In this document: positions 34,303-44,521 of the stretch, in pieces
Numbering within the stretch: position 1 is the stretch's first letter
Layout: the number at the start of each line of letters is the position of its first letter
Source: Breviolum minutum Mf 1.05b.01
Taxonomy: Eukaryota; Sar; Dinophyceae; Suessiales; Symbiodiniaceae
Assembly: GCA_000507305.1 (NCBI GenBank)
Contig: DF239126.1
Coordinates: 62,001 to 126,000, forward strand
Length of the DNA: 64,000 bases
Direction of reading: 5' to 3'
Made by a program: the position numbers and the translations under genes
Notes under the pieces: model-generated
The model's input: the letters and a program-made list of their open reading frames with translations, nothing else
Database searches by the model: none
What the model was told of the DNA's origin: nothing

Positions 34303-35371
34303 TAGCCGGTCGTTTTTTTTTTTTTCGGGAAACCGGGAAACCAATGGTTTTCATAAGCCCTGATCATAAGGTACCTTACAAGGGGGTGGTAGGTTCACTT
34401 TAGCGATGAGGCTGGTAAAGGTGGATTTTTTCCATAAAAATCCAAGGCAAAGACACCGCATGAAGCTCAGGTACTGCAGAAGCAACTTCCAAACCTTCTT
34501 TCTCCTGAAGATTTGTTCGGAACAAACAAACATGGGGAACCTTTGATTTGTCTCTCCGTTTTGAAGGAAACAAACATACTACGTACATATTTTCAAATAA
34601 AGATGAGATTCCTAAAGAATAACAATGACATAAATAATTTGTTAATCTATCTTTCCACCAGTCTGGGTTTTAAGAACAACATCCTTCCAAACAGGCCCCA
34701 TGGAAGTCCCAGCAGTCTGACATCCCGAGGCCGAGGCCGCCGAAAAAAACAGCTGGTAACTTGATACCTGGATAATCCATGGGTCACTTGGTCCCTTGGT
34801 GGTGGTTTTGTGTGGAAAAAGTCCGGAATACCCCAAATTTAAGGGCCAAAAATCATCACGAACTATTCCCAAGGGTGTATATCTGAATAAGCAGCCATTA
34901 TCTGAATGAACCTTCAAACAGCTTCTTTGTCACTGGTTTTCTGAAAACAAACTGTTCATGTTTCCATCTAGAATAACGAAAAATCCAGTAAACCAAGTGA
35001 ATTTCAACTTTGAGAAACATATTGATAACATATTGTACGTTTTTGAAAACAATAACACACATCTGAGAAGATGTGTTAGAACAAAGTTCCAAAAAAAAAC
35101 ATCCGTTGATCCAAAAGAGCGCAACCGCTAGTGTCACGATATTGGAAATCCTGGCAATTTGTAGTCATCAGTCTATGTTCGATTATGAATAGTTCACATT
35201 GACAACTTGATCCTAGAAATGATCATCATTTCAAACCTCAACCTTCCATTTTGAGTGCCAAATTGGTTCCGTGGTTCCAGGGTATCAGTTACACTGATGT
35301 GTTAGGGGTTTTCTTGGCAGCCCTTGGAAGGGTCCTGGTAGGAACAAAAATGACTTGGGGATGCAAAAAAC

Positions 35372-35423
35372 CTTCCTCTCAGGATGCCGGGAAAATCGGC
35401 ATCCGGTTGAGGCAACACCGGAT
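35372..35423 (-). CDS. Exon-like segment
   Basis: A TCTTTACAG acceptor and a GTTTTT donor bound 52 nt; one frame reads PVLPQPDADFPGILRG. A second frame (STGCRFSRHPERK) is also open. GC content is above the surroundings. Confidence 0.35.
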
Positions 35424-35594
35424 CTGTAAAGATCTTTATTTTGCTGGTGATTTTAGTGCATCTTGGGATGCATCCTAAATGATATCCGTGAACCAACCAT
35501 AGTGAAGGCAGTGAAGGTTAAAAAATGAGTTCACGACTCATACACATGAATTGATGATTTACCCGCTGTGAACCAAGGGTTTTGAAGGTCAACC

Positions 35595-35703
35595 CCCAAG
35601 TAAAGGCTGCCCTTATAAATCCCTTTCCATCCGTGTCAGGCAGCTTTTTTTTGTTGCCATGACTTTTTTTGTTAGCGACATGTGCTCTCGGCATCGCAGT
35701 TTC
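35595..35703 (-). CDS. Exon-like segment, basic
   Basis: After a TCTCTTCAG acceptor the minus strand reads ETAMPRAHVANKKSHGNKKK and continues KLPDTDGKGFIRAAF. The 3' boundary is not clear. Confidence 0.4.
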
Positions 35704-36125
35704 CTGAAGAGAATGATAGGTTTCACACCAATTTTTAAAACATATCGACTGAAAACTAAACATTCGTCACTCTCAAAAATGCTGCCAAATCGAAGAGGAG
35801 AAAAAATAAAGATCCATCAATTCAATTGATTTTTACGTTCGAGCCGTTTTCGGAGCTGGCCAAAGAATTCCACGTCTTTGACATTTCCTCACCCAAAAAA
35901 AAAACGAGATGCGAGTGGTTAAGTTTGGAAGCTGGAAAGAAGCAAAACAAACCATGGAAAACTGGCAGGTTTCTTTCATGTAGCAGCTTATCCTTGAATC
36001 AATAAATGACCTGCGAACAAAATTTCAACGAAAATCCATCAATTTTCATCATTCTTTCAGGAAACATTGCCCATCAACTCATCCCAAGTGAGCAGTAATC
36101 AGAACCCACCGGGGGTGACATGAAC

Positions 36126-36238
36126 CATGAAATCCTGATTGTTTTAAAAATAGGGATCCTTCTAATGGCTTATGAAATAATCCCTATATAAAGGGGTAGG
36201 ATTTCATCCCCTAATATAACCCTGCCAACCAGGGTGGG
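36126..36238. mobile_element. pal-E copy
   Basis: CCTGATTGTTTTAAAAATAG, GGATCCTTCTAATGG and AATAATCCCTATATAA, ending AACCCTGCCAACCAGGG. Confidence 0.6.
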
Positions 36239-36369
36239 TTTTGATCACTGCCCGAGTTTCATTCACCCCTCATCCTCATCCTTCTCCCAGAATTTCACTT
36301 TTAGTGACTCTGCGAGGATGAGGAAACAAAAACCACAAGTTTTGAGACCTAAAAAAACAAAGATTTTAT

Positions 36370-36458
36370 CCTCCGGCTAACGAACGTGGCAATGAAAGAT
36401 GGACAAGTTTGAAGATGTATTTCCTATTGAACATGCAGATTTTCCAGTGCTATGTTTG
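36370..36458. mobile_element. pal-A2 copy, diverged
   Basis: CTCCGGCTAACGAACGTGGC and AATGAAAGATG at the left face TTTTCCAGTGCTATGTTTG at the right, with GAAGATGTATTTCC in the core. Confidence 0.55.
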
Positions 36459-36711
36459 TTTGAAAGAGGGTATTCACATTGAATCTTGGGAAAGAACATC
36501 ATGCAAATTATCAGAAATAGATTACAAGATGAAGTCAAGGTCTCAAAATTTTGTTAAAACAATATGTGAGAAAAATATTGGATCTGATCTTCTACTATCC
36601 GTAGAAGTCCAAAGACCCGTCACTAAAGATTATTTCTTAAGTAGAGAATCTGAATCATCTAAGATTTGTGGCTATCATTTTCAAAGTCTTTGACTTCCAG
36701 GGACTATTGTG

Positions 36712-36882
36712 TTTTACTGCAATGATGTGTGCTTTGACAGCATCCGCAATTTTTCTTGGGTCCAAGATCAACACATAGAACTGCCAAGAGCAATGATGCA
36801 ACAGCAACTCCACCAACGGTCCATCGGCAACTCGCTGAGGAGAAAAATGATGTGGACGAATCCCCGTTAGACGTGGTGCCAT
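36712..36882 (-). CDS. Exon-like segment with in-frame ATG
   Basis: The minus strand is open from an ATG at 36882 and reads MAPRLTGIRPHHF, then RVADGPLVELLLHHCSWQFY and DPRKIADAVKAHIIAVK. Composition is protein-like. The plus strand is partly open too. No donor could be fixed at its 3' side. Confidence 0.45.
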
Positions 36883-37372
36883 AGATGACTACTGGAGCTG
36901 GTTCTACACCGTGACCTGTTTACAGGTGGGCTTGATCTTTTAAAAGCACACCACGAACTGAGGAGACTTCTTTTGTTGTGAACAAAAACGCAAAAAAAAA
37001 CAACATACAGTACACGTCCACTTTATAAAGAAGATACACAACCAACACCTGAAAGTCAGGCAACAGAAATTATTGTAGCCAAAAAGGCCTCTTATATCAC
37101 TTTGAAAGCCTGCTGATTTGGCACCTAAAAATCGGTGGAAAAAATGGATGACACGTCCAACAAGCTAAACAAATTCACACCAATACAACAAAACTGCTGT
37201 CAAAAATTCTCCCCCAAAAAACAACCTGCCATGCACGGGTCAACGGACCCCCAAAAAATATGGCAAGGGAAAGGAAGAAAAAGAAACACTCCCTAAAATG
37301 TGTGATGCCAAAATTCCCCGCCCCAAAATGTTGATTTACTACTAGCCCATAGAATTCCTTGAGAATTTTTAC

Positions 37373-37609
37373 CTGCCATACACCCATTTTCATCCGTTCG
37401 AAAACGTACGCTCCCCAACGACCACCTGACATGTAGAGTTACCATATCAAGTGGTGCAGGATTTTTGTCCATCAACCGTAGGTAAACATCAAACAAAAAA
37501 AACAAACCAGCATCAAATGACTGTATCGTGTCCATTCTGCGGTGAGTTCATCTGCATGGTATTGTTCCTGACCATTCATGGAAATTCTCCATCCTGGGAC
37601 ATCCTGACG
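37373..37609 (-). CDS. Two phase-matched exons of an unknown protein
   Basis: Exon 37522-37609 follows a TTTTCCGAG acceptor, holds 29 codons (RQDVPGWRISMNGQEQ and on) and leaves in phase 1. Exon 37373-37425 enters with two bases, reads GRWGAYVFERMKMGVWQ and ends at a good CAG|GTAAAA donor in phase 0. The 96-nt intron between them contains a fragment of pal-D. The protein is Trp-rich and not recognised. Confidence 0.55.
37438..37482. mobile_element. pal-D fragment inside an intron
   Basis: ATCAAGTGGTGCAGGATTTT and TGTCCATCAACCGTA match one end of pal-D. It lies between the exons 37373-37425 and 37522-37609. Confidence 0.65.
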
Positions 37610-37683
37610 CTCGGAAAAGACGAGCTTTGGTTTTTGGTAAAACTTGGCAGAAAATAAATTGAGCAGTGGTTGTAAACCCTTAA

Positions 37684-37793
37684 CCCGCTGGAAGTTTAAG
37701 ATAGCCCCTGAAACAAAATCAACCCAAAAGGAAGGTAGACTTCTAAGCATCATTTTTTTCAGGGGTAAACTCGCTCTTAAACTTCGGGGGGTG
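37684..37793. mobile_element. pal-A copy
   Basis: CCCGCTGGAAGTTTAAGATA and GCCCCTGAAACA at the left face TTTTTTCAGGGGTAAAC and TTAAACTTCGGGGGG at the right. Its outer ends (GGAAGTTTAA) form a subtype with the copy at 44728. Confidence 0.75.
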
Positions 37794-38652
37794 TATGACA
37801 TTCCATGAAATTCCGATTGGTTCATGACAGGATCCTTACATTGGACTTATTACAATCCCCACAAGTGGTCAGTATAATTCTTGATGCAAAACAACCAACC
37901 ACATTGAAATGAAAACTGCTCAATTGGCGACGAAATTTCGACTTTCTACCAAAAAATGGAAAAACAAAATGTTGGAAGCCTAAACCAAATCCATGAAGAT
38001 CACATCCATGTACTGTACATTTAACTACTCGAAAAAAAACTCACTTTTCCAACCTAGAAAAACAGTGTTTGATAAATCTTCTTCGGGATGGAATTCCAAC
38101 ATATAAATAATTGAACAGCATTACATGTCGTATCGTTTTTCTTTTTTTGAGGAAACAAAAACACATTCACCCGAAAGAACATTTCGCACCCCCTTGAAAG
38201 CGGCATCGGCTTGAGGAAAAAAACACATACACCCCTGCTATACAGTTTCAACTCCCATGAAAGGATGGCCCCCAGCTGATTCTTAGGGCTTTCCAACAAA
38301 TCCAACCCAACATGGGATTCTCGACTTGGGAGTTTTTGTTGGGTGGTTCATAGATAGTAGTTGGGCTGCCCCCAATCTTTTTGGAAAATTGGACGTTATT
38401 TCTGTTTAAGCTTTTTTAGGATTTCCATTTAAAAAAAAAGAAGGTGGGATTGTAAGCACCTACCTTTTTGGACAAAATACTCAAAACACCAATTGATAAG
38501 AAAGATTGATATGATAAATTACAATAGTCAATATGATCAATATGATAATACAAATATGATAAATTTGTTTTTGGATAAATTACAAAAAGATATCATTTAA
38601 GCATTGCCCAAACACGCCAAATATTCGTTATTTTGTTGTTGCCATCTTTTCT

Positions 38653-39187
38653 TCACACCCGGATGTCCTTGTTGTAAAAGATTTCAATCAATCCCTGCTG
38701 ATTGCCATCCGATGAAGGTGTGTTGATATAGTATGTTTTGCCTTGGATGCCAGCCCGCGACGACTCGGGGAACCCGATGCGAACGGAAGCGGTTGTGTTT
38801 CCAAAAATCTCCCAAACGGTGGCCGTGGTTTGATAGTGATTTTCATGCCAATGGTAAAAAAAGTTAAGAAAAACACACCTTAAACATATCTTCGATCTAC
38901 CCCCCACCCAGTAACATTCACAAGTGAATATTTATAGGGATTCCCCTACTAAAAATATAACAATCCTAGTGGTGACTGGCATCCTGGGTGGGGGGGTAGT
39001 TCCAAAATATATCCAAGTCACTAGTATCAATCCAACTGTGCGCTGCATTGGGCGTTGCCTTCTGGTAGATACCATCTACACTGCTACGCCCAGCACCCGA
39101 CACCGTGAGGCAATCGTCACAAACGGCCACGCCCCCGTCGCCGTGGCAACGGATTAACAAGGTGAAAAGAAGAGAAAGACGTGCCAT
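38653..39187 (-). CDS. Small secreted protein with SGAG-type domain, two coding parts
   Basis: The first part starts at ATG 39185-39187 (MARLSLLFTLLIRC), a plausible signal peptide, then VCDDCLTVSGAGRSSVDGIY and on to SDLDIFW. The second part (about 38653-38850, TGA stop at 38653-38655) reads ENHYQTTATVWEIFGNTTAS, contains GKTYYINTPSSDG and ends YNKDIRV. The SGAG-x-x-x-VDG-Y pattern is reminiscent of a short domain I associate with secreted or surface proteins of microbial eukaryotes, but I cannot name it. A pal-L element (38897-38999) sits between the two parts, so the splice junction cannot be placed and the gene may be interrupted. Confidence 0.55.
38897..38999. mobile_element. pal-L copy between two coding parts
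   Basis: CTACCCCCCACCCAGTAAC at the left mirrors GTGACTGGCATCCTGGGTGG and GGGGGTAG at the right. TA lies at both termini. It separates the two coding parts of the secreted-protein gene. Confidence 0.85.
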
Positions 39188-39632
39188 GGCGCTATGATGA
39201 GTGGAAAAGCCCAACAAAACAATGTGGGTGTTTTTTGTTTTTGAACAAAAATTGGATGAAATGCAATGTCATTTTTTCGCTTCCATCTCAATAGGATCTG
39301 GTTACATGATGTCTTATTTGCTTTGGGTGAACCTTTTGATTGGCGTGTGACGACTCATTTTTTTGAAATCTCCAGGATTTGTTTCGATGACTTTTGTGTC
39401 ATGATTTTTGATGGAATTTTAGAGATCTAACATCAACGGCAGCAAATGGGATTTTTGTTGTTGAGAAAGATCAGGTGCTGAAAAAAGTGGTGAACATAAA
39501 AGCCAAAGTGAAAATCATGAAACATCATGAAATCAAAGTTGGTTGATAAGGATGCTTAGAATGGATTTTGTATGATTCATTGCATGCTTCATCATAACTG
39601 AACTATTTCTTTCCTGTATAGTACACCCAAAC

Positions 39633-39887
39633 GTGAAACTCAGTGCATTTCCCGAAACAACATATAAACTGCATGGGACGCTACGCATTCAGGAAGTCAG
39701 TGCAGTCAGTGCAAAAGATAGTAAAACAGCATGGCGACGCTATTCCAAACATGTTATGTGTTCAAACCATGATTTTTACCAGTTTATAAATTCAAAACAG
39801 CATGGTGACGCATGGTTAAAAAAGTTCAGAAACATCTGGGATTTATCAATAAGAAACTGCAAAACACAATGGGACGCACATCACTAG
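39633..39887 (+). CDS. Coding candidate with internal quasi-repeats
   Basis: An 84-codon open frame with His-, Trp- and Lys-rich sequence. It contains four loosely repeated AACAGCATGGCGACGC-like segments (about 39670, 39730, 39798 and 39860). Whether it is translated is unknown; the repeats may be the reason it stays open. Confidence 0.25.
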   Translation: MKLSAFPETTYKLHGTLRIQEVSAVSAKDSKTAWRRYSKHVMCSNHDFYQFINSKQHGDAWLKKFRNIWDLSIRNCKTQWDAHH

Positions 39888-40093
39888 CATAGATATCAAT
39901 CTTTCAACCAAACGATCATATTCAATGCACATTGCTTAGAAATCGCTGCTTGGGAACACGCTTTTTGAATGGGAAGTGAACGAGGTCTGGAACGAGGTAT
40001 GAACGAGGTAGTGAACGAGGTCACAAGATACTCAAAGCTAGGACACCCCAGATCAACAGTTAAAAACACCTCTCCTTGGGAGAAAGCCGCACC

Positions 40094-40588
40094 AGAGTAG
40101 TACTGGAGTAGTACTTTGTAGTACAGAGTAGTACTGGAGTAGCACTTTGTAGTACAGAGTAGTACTGGAGTAGTACTTTGTAGTACAGACTAGTACTGGA
40201 GCAGTACTTTGTAGTACAGAGTAGTACTGGACTGGAGCAGTACGTTTTAGTACAGAGTAGTACTGGAGTAGTACTTTGTAGTACAGACTAGTACTGGAGC
40301 AGTACTTTGTAGTACAGAGTAGTACTGGACTGGAGCAGTACGTTTTAGTACAGAGTAGTACTGGAGTAGTACGTTGTAGTACGGAGTAGTACTGCAGAAG
40401 TACTTTGTAGCACGGAGTCGTACTGGAGTAGTACTTGGTAGTACAGAGTAGTACTGGAGTAGTACGTTGTAGTACGGAGTAGTACTGGAGTAGTACTGGA
40501 GTAGTACGTTGTAGTACGGAGTAGTACTGCAAAAGTACTTTTTAGCACGGAGTCGTACTGGAGTAGTACTTGGTAGTACAGAGTAGTT
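40094..40588. repeat. 31-bp minisatellite built on AGTACT palindromes
   Basis: About 16 units of roughly 31 bp with the pattern AGTAGTACTGGAGTAGTAC followed by (T/G)TTGTAGTACAG. Units carry two AGTACT palindromes, so arms can pair with each other. Some units have an extra CTGGA or GTACTG insertion. A 159-codon minus-strand open frame here is a product of the repeat. Confidence 0.95.
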
Positions 40589-41039
40589 ACTTCATCTCAC
40601 CCATCAATACTTGATCAATATCCATCGTCATGTTAGTGCACCACATCCCAAAATCCAAGAGTCTGTCCAGAAATTGCAAGGAACCAGACACGTATTGGGC
40701 TGCAAAATGTCAAGATGGATTAAAAAGTCACACATGTACAATGCAACCAGAGGACACCAATCACCATTATACATTCATACATATTAGCTGCAAAATGTCA
40801 CAATGGATTGAAAACCAACATACAAAACACCACCTGGACGCAACATCGCATCGACTTCCCGTATTAGTTTCCCCAAGCTAGGACGCATAATTTTTGAAAA
40901 CGCATCGACTTTCACACTTGGGAGTACTGCATAACATCACCTACTAGATGAACTTCGCCAAGGTCGACAAAATTCTGACAAAAACGGATCTGTTATCTAC
41001 TCCAAACGGAAATGTGATTCAAACCTACACCCACGACTC

Positions 41040-41210
41040 AAATCACACAGTATTTTGCCACCGTCGACTCTCCTGAAAAGTGCTCTGTATGCCACCAGCA
41101 GCACAGTAGAGTAAGGAGGAGGTATCACGGCTATGGCAGACCTTCCTTGGTGCGTCTTTGCTAAGAATTTCTTGGCTGAAACGAGTTGTTGGGTGTGTTT
41201 GATTTTCAAC
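41040..41210. CDS. Coding-like segment, strand unresolved
   Basis: On the plus strand QYFATVDSPEKCSVCHQQHS is followed by a consensus AGA|GTAAGG donor at 41113. On the minus strand FLAKTHQGRSAIAVIPPPYS and LLVAYRALFRRVDGGK are open. The perfect donor favours plus; the longer frame favours minus. Confidence 0.35.
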
Positions 41211-41390
41211 ATCCATTCAAGAAACATATCAAGTCAAATTAGGGAATCCATGGGAATCATTTCATCCCCCCATTTTTTTGGGGGGGACGATGATATTTTT
41301 CTCACAAAGATTCGGAACCACAAAGGAATTCCTATGAACATAAGGGGTATGGAATGAATATATATATATATATAGCTTCGGTCTACCCCC

Positions 41391-41501
41391 TCACCCAGGA
41401 TTCAACCGTCACAACAATGAGTCGGTAAACCTTCGTGATTTCGGAGCCGAAAAAACATGGATTCCGCCGTCATCCAGGTTTGAATCCTGGGGGGGGTAGC
41501 T
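41391..41501. mobile_element. pal-L copy
   Basis: TCTACCCCCTCACCCAGGAT and TCAACCGTCAC at the left mirror CATCCAGGTTTGAATCCTGG and GGGGGTAGC at the right. Confidence 0.8.
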
Positions 41502-41512
41502 CCAAAGAATAG

Positions 41513-41604
41513 CTGATGCTGTTTTTATCGATTCTATCTTGGATTCCAACGGGAGAGAGGGAGACCTTTATTACGCCCTTGAAACTTTGCTTCCGCCTGC
41601 GCAG
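41513..41604 (+). CDS. Exon-like segment
   Basis: After an AAAGAATAG acceptor, two bases and 30 codons read DAVFIDSILDSNGREGDLYY and ALETLLPPAQ. It would end at a GA donor or an unseen site. It begins about a dozen bases after a pal-L element. The minus strand is also open, so the strand is not certain. Confidence 0.4.
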
Positions 41605-41694
41605 GATTGAGGGGGCTTTTCGGATTCTTAGGTCTCACAACCAAAAAATCTCTCCCCGGTCACTGGAAAAAACACATTGCAGGCTATGCGGCTA

Positions 41695-41801
41695 TACCCT
41701 CCCTAAAACTAACATAGCCCCGTGAAAAATGTTGGTTGGGAAACTACTTTCCTTTTGAGAAACCCTATTTTCAGGTGCGAACTGTTGGTTTCGGGAGGGT
41801 A
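41695..41801. mobile_element. pal-A copy with TA ends
   Basis: TACCCTCCCTAAAACTAACA at the left mirrors AACTGTTGGTTTCGGGAGGG followed by TA at the right. Confidence 0.85.
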
Positions 41802-41936
41802 GCTAGCTAGCTTCCTACTCTTTCTTCCATAGTCATGGCTATAGCTAGCTTGCTTCAAACAAAACATCTCCTCTGTCATCATCCCAGGTGGAAAAGGGTA
41901 AAAAGAAAATCTGCAAAAGACCAGCTTCTTCAACGT

Positions 41937-42045
41937 GACCCAACTTGATCACCCAACTGGAGGTCACAAACTTTCACCCCTGAAAATTTTGTCACGAATA
42001 AAACACCCTTGAAAAGGCCACGAATGGAAGAACCTGGAAGTGTCA
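41937..42045. repeat. Direct-repeat family M, copy 1
   Basis: GACCCAACTTGATCACCCAA, GGAGGTCACAAACTTTCACC and GAAGAACCTGGAAGTG recur in the same order at 42826-42914. Confidence 0.75.
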
Positions 42046-42286
42046 TTCTTGAATATATTGGATCAGCTGCATTGTTGAGTTCGAATTCTCTACAAAATAG
42101 GCTCTATAATTTCCATCTACAAATTTCAGTTTTCAACCTATAATTAACATCCCAGCATCATTTCAAAACAAAAAATAGGTCCTGCAAGTGCAAACACCAT
42201 TAAAAAAACATGCGTGTTCACTATATAAGTCGGCTATCTGTTCATTGACTTCAGGGTATGTGGAAAAATCTTATGACATTTCATTA

Positions 42287-42380
42287 TGGTTGTTTAAGAA
42301 CGGAATCCTTATTTCATGGTTTCTGAATAGTCCCCACATAACTGGGTAGTATAATTCCCGTACAGACCCTAAAGAACTAG
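42287..42380. mobile_element. pal-E copy
   Basis: TGGTTGTTTAAGAACGGAAT and TTTCATGGTTTCTGAATAGT, ending ACCCTAAAGAACTAGG. Confidence 0.7.
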
Positions 42381-42540
42381 GGTTTGTTTCATTGCTCAGT
42401 TGAATCTAAGGATTTATTTTTTAGATATATTGACTTGTCATGTGACTAGATGGTTTTCGGAACATGTACCACACCCTTGATGTTTAAGAATGGAACCTGA
42501 AAAATGGGGCCTTGTTGGCATAAGGAGATAAACCATACTT

Positions 42541-42790
42541 GGGGTTCAAGACCGGACCCAACGAAAACGCTAAACGTCAAGGAACTCGAAGAAATAACGT
42601 GCTAAACGAGCTCTGGCATAGGAAGGCTCTGAAGCATCCACAAAGTAAATCCAAAGGTGATAACCTCAACTTCAAGGGCGTTGGGCCATACTTATCAAGG
42701 GAATATTATATACATAAATATCTCACCCAACAACTTGGAAAAATCCCAAGTTATTGGCGATTTGTGACTAACTCATCGATTTGTTTGGTG
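42541..42790 (+). CDS. Coding candidate, basic protein segment
   Basis: A plus-strand open frame of about 80 codons with balanced composition (GPNENAKRQGTRRNNVLNEL and YIHKYLTQQLGKIPSYWRF). Its 3' part runs into direct-repeat family M, where translation is not meaningful. No splice sites were fixed. Confidence 0.3.
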
Positions 42791-42825
42791 GAATCATCCC
42801 TTGAAAAAGCGACTGAAAATTCTTC

Positions 42826-42914
42826 CATTCGTGACCCAAGTTCACCACCCAAATGGAGGTCACAAACTTTTCACCCTTGAAAAGGCCACGAACGGAAGAA
42901 CCTGGAAGTGGAAA
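42826..42914. repeat. Direct-repeat family M, copy 2
   Basis: GTGACCCAAGTTCACCACCC, GGAGGTCACAAACTTTTCACC, then CCACGAACGGAAGAACC match copy 1; the TGTCACGAATAAAACACC part of copy 1 is missing. Confidence 0.75.
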
Positions 42915-43629
42915 TGTGACGGAAAAACTCCCCTTTTGTTGAGGTTTTAGAACATGCGGATGATGATGAAATCAAACTTTTCAACAAAAACTATGTGTAT
43001 TGAATGTATTGCACCAGTTTCTTTGTATATATATATATATGATATATGGCATTAACTAAAGGCTGTGTCTCAAAATTAGGGGACCTCCTATGATGAAATA
43101 AATTGTATTGAATGTATTGTACTGAAACCTTGGCCACCTTTTTTCTGGCGGAAAAGACTTTGTACCAAATTTCAGGTAAGATTGATAGCTTCAAAATGAT
43201 TATCCACTCTCCCCGGTGCATTTTCAGACATTTCACCCGACACAAGTCGTGAAAGTTCAGTGAAACTTCAGCTATGCTAAGATATGATAAGGATTTTTTT
43301 AGTCACATTCTTTTTGGGGGGACTTGTTCGCCTTTTTTGTTTTCCCGGTCTATCTTTTTGGGTCCCCCTTTTTAAAAATGAACAACCATTGTAACTACCA
43401 GTGTAACCACCATTTCAAACATGAACAGCCATGATGCATCTTCACTTTCAACGTATTGTCAACCTCGAACCCCTCCCAAGTAAAGGTTTGGACTCATCCA
43501 ATTGAAACAACAATTAGCAAATGGTTGTATAGGGTTCCAGGTATGTATAATTCCTAAACCTATTCCGGTATACCCCTTACTTTTCATCACCATTTGGGGT
43601 GGCCTCGCCTGCTATCATTTAGGGTGAAC

Positions 43630-44225
43630 CAATTTTTTGGAGCGACGGATCGGTACCCTTGGGTTCTCCTGACGCGTCCAATCCAAGGTCTTCATCAAAC
43701 GAGATCCTTGGAAGGCCCAGGTCTTCCTCCAGGTTAAAGGTGTCGAGTTAGGAAACCCTAGGAGAGCCGATTTTCTCAGGAAATATTGGGGGTTCAAATC
43801 AGATTCTTACCCTCCCTGAAACTAACATGGCACCTGAAAATAGACCCCTGGAAAAGGAGATCCCTATTGGAAACCATCATTTTTAGGTGCTATGTTAGTT
43901 TCAGGGAGGGTAGAGCACTCACATTTTCTAGATCTCCTCTTTAAAAAAGCAAGCAAAACTGCGAGCAACCGCGTGGTTGCCACGGTCAACAAAAATCGGG
44001 GTCCCTTACTTTCCGTTGAATCCTGGTTGTTTAAGAACGGGATCCTTATAATACCATTTATTACATAATCCCCATTTGACTGTGTAGTACAATAATCCCC
44101 AGAAAAACCCAAACAACAAGTTATTTTCCATTGCTCACTTAGTAAAATTATGAAATTCTCAAGCCAAAACCATAAAAAAACCCAAAAAACCCTGAGGGCA
44201 GCGACTGCGGGCGAAACGCCATTGC
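43630..44225 (-). CDS. Two phase-matched exons with MITEs in the intron
   Basis: Exon 44191-44225 (CGTTTTCAG acceptor; two bases plus NGVSPAVAALR; GTTTTTT donor) leaves in phase 0. Exon 43630-43726 enters in phase 0, reads EDLGLPRISFDEDLGLDASG and continues to LQKI before a GTTCACC donor, leaving in phase 1. The 464-nt intron holds a full pal-A (43808-43912) and a pal-E (44024-44119). The short exon is the weaker one. The protein is not recognised. Confidence 0.45.
43808..43912. mobile_element. pal-A copy, best-preserved, 105 bp
   Basis: Both termini read TACCCTCCCTGAAACTAACA inward, identical for at least 20 bases, followed by GCACCTGAAAATA on one side and GCACCTAAAAATG on the other. TA is at both extreme ends. 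Confidence 0.95.
44024..44119. mobile_element. pal-E copy
   Basis: CCTGGTTGTTTAAGAACGGG, GGATCCTTATAATACCATTT and ending AACCCAAACAAC. It is preceded by CCCTTACTTTCCGTTGAAT, shared with other pal-E flanks. Confidence 0.75.
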
Positions 44226-44310
44226 CTGAAAACGATGCGACGATGAAAAAAACAGCTTCAACTTGAGACTTGATTCAAAACGAAACTGGATGGAAAAACA
44301 CATTGAATAA

Positions 44311-44415
44311 CTACTTGGCGTTTTCAACCCCTTTGAAAAATAGTTGTCAGATTGGATTCCATCTTCCCCAAGGCTCCGGGTGAAAATAAAAAATATTTGA
44401 GTTGCCACTACCTAG
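44311..44415. mobile_element. pal-C copy
   Basis: CTACTTGGCGTTTTCAACCC, CAGATTGGATTCCATCTTCC and TTTGAGTTGCCACTACCTAG. Confidence 0.8.
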
Positions 44416-44434
44416 ATAACTATACCACCTGGAA

Positions 44435-44521
44435 AAAGTAGATGGCGCAACGCAACTCCCATATTATTGGTTTATTACTTTTCGCCACCTTTTGGGTTTT
44501 GTGCGAAACGCCATCTACTTT
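44435..44521. mobile_element. pal-I copy
   Basis: AAAGTAGATGGCGCAACGC at the left mirrors GCGAAACGCCATCTACTTT at the right. A relative lies at 59157-59240. Confidence 0.85.

Noticed and set aside
40053-40532. 159-codon open frame on the minus strand with Tyr/Ser/Val/Leu repeats
   Set aside because: It is the translation of the 31-bp minisatellite, whose unit happens to lack stops in this frame.
41470-41500. GGTTTGAATCC resembling a tRNA T-loop
   Set aside because: It is the right arm of a pal-L palindrome; no acceptor stem, anticodon arm or D-arm can be drawn.
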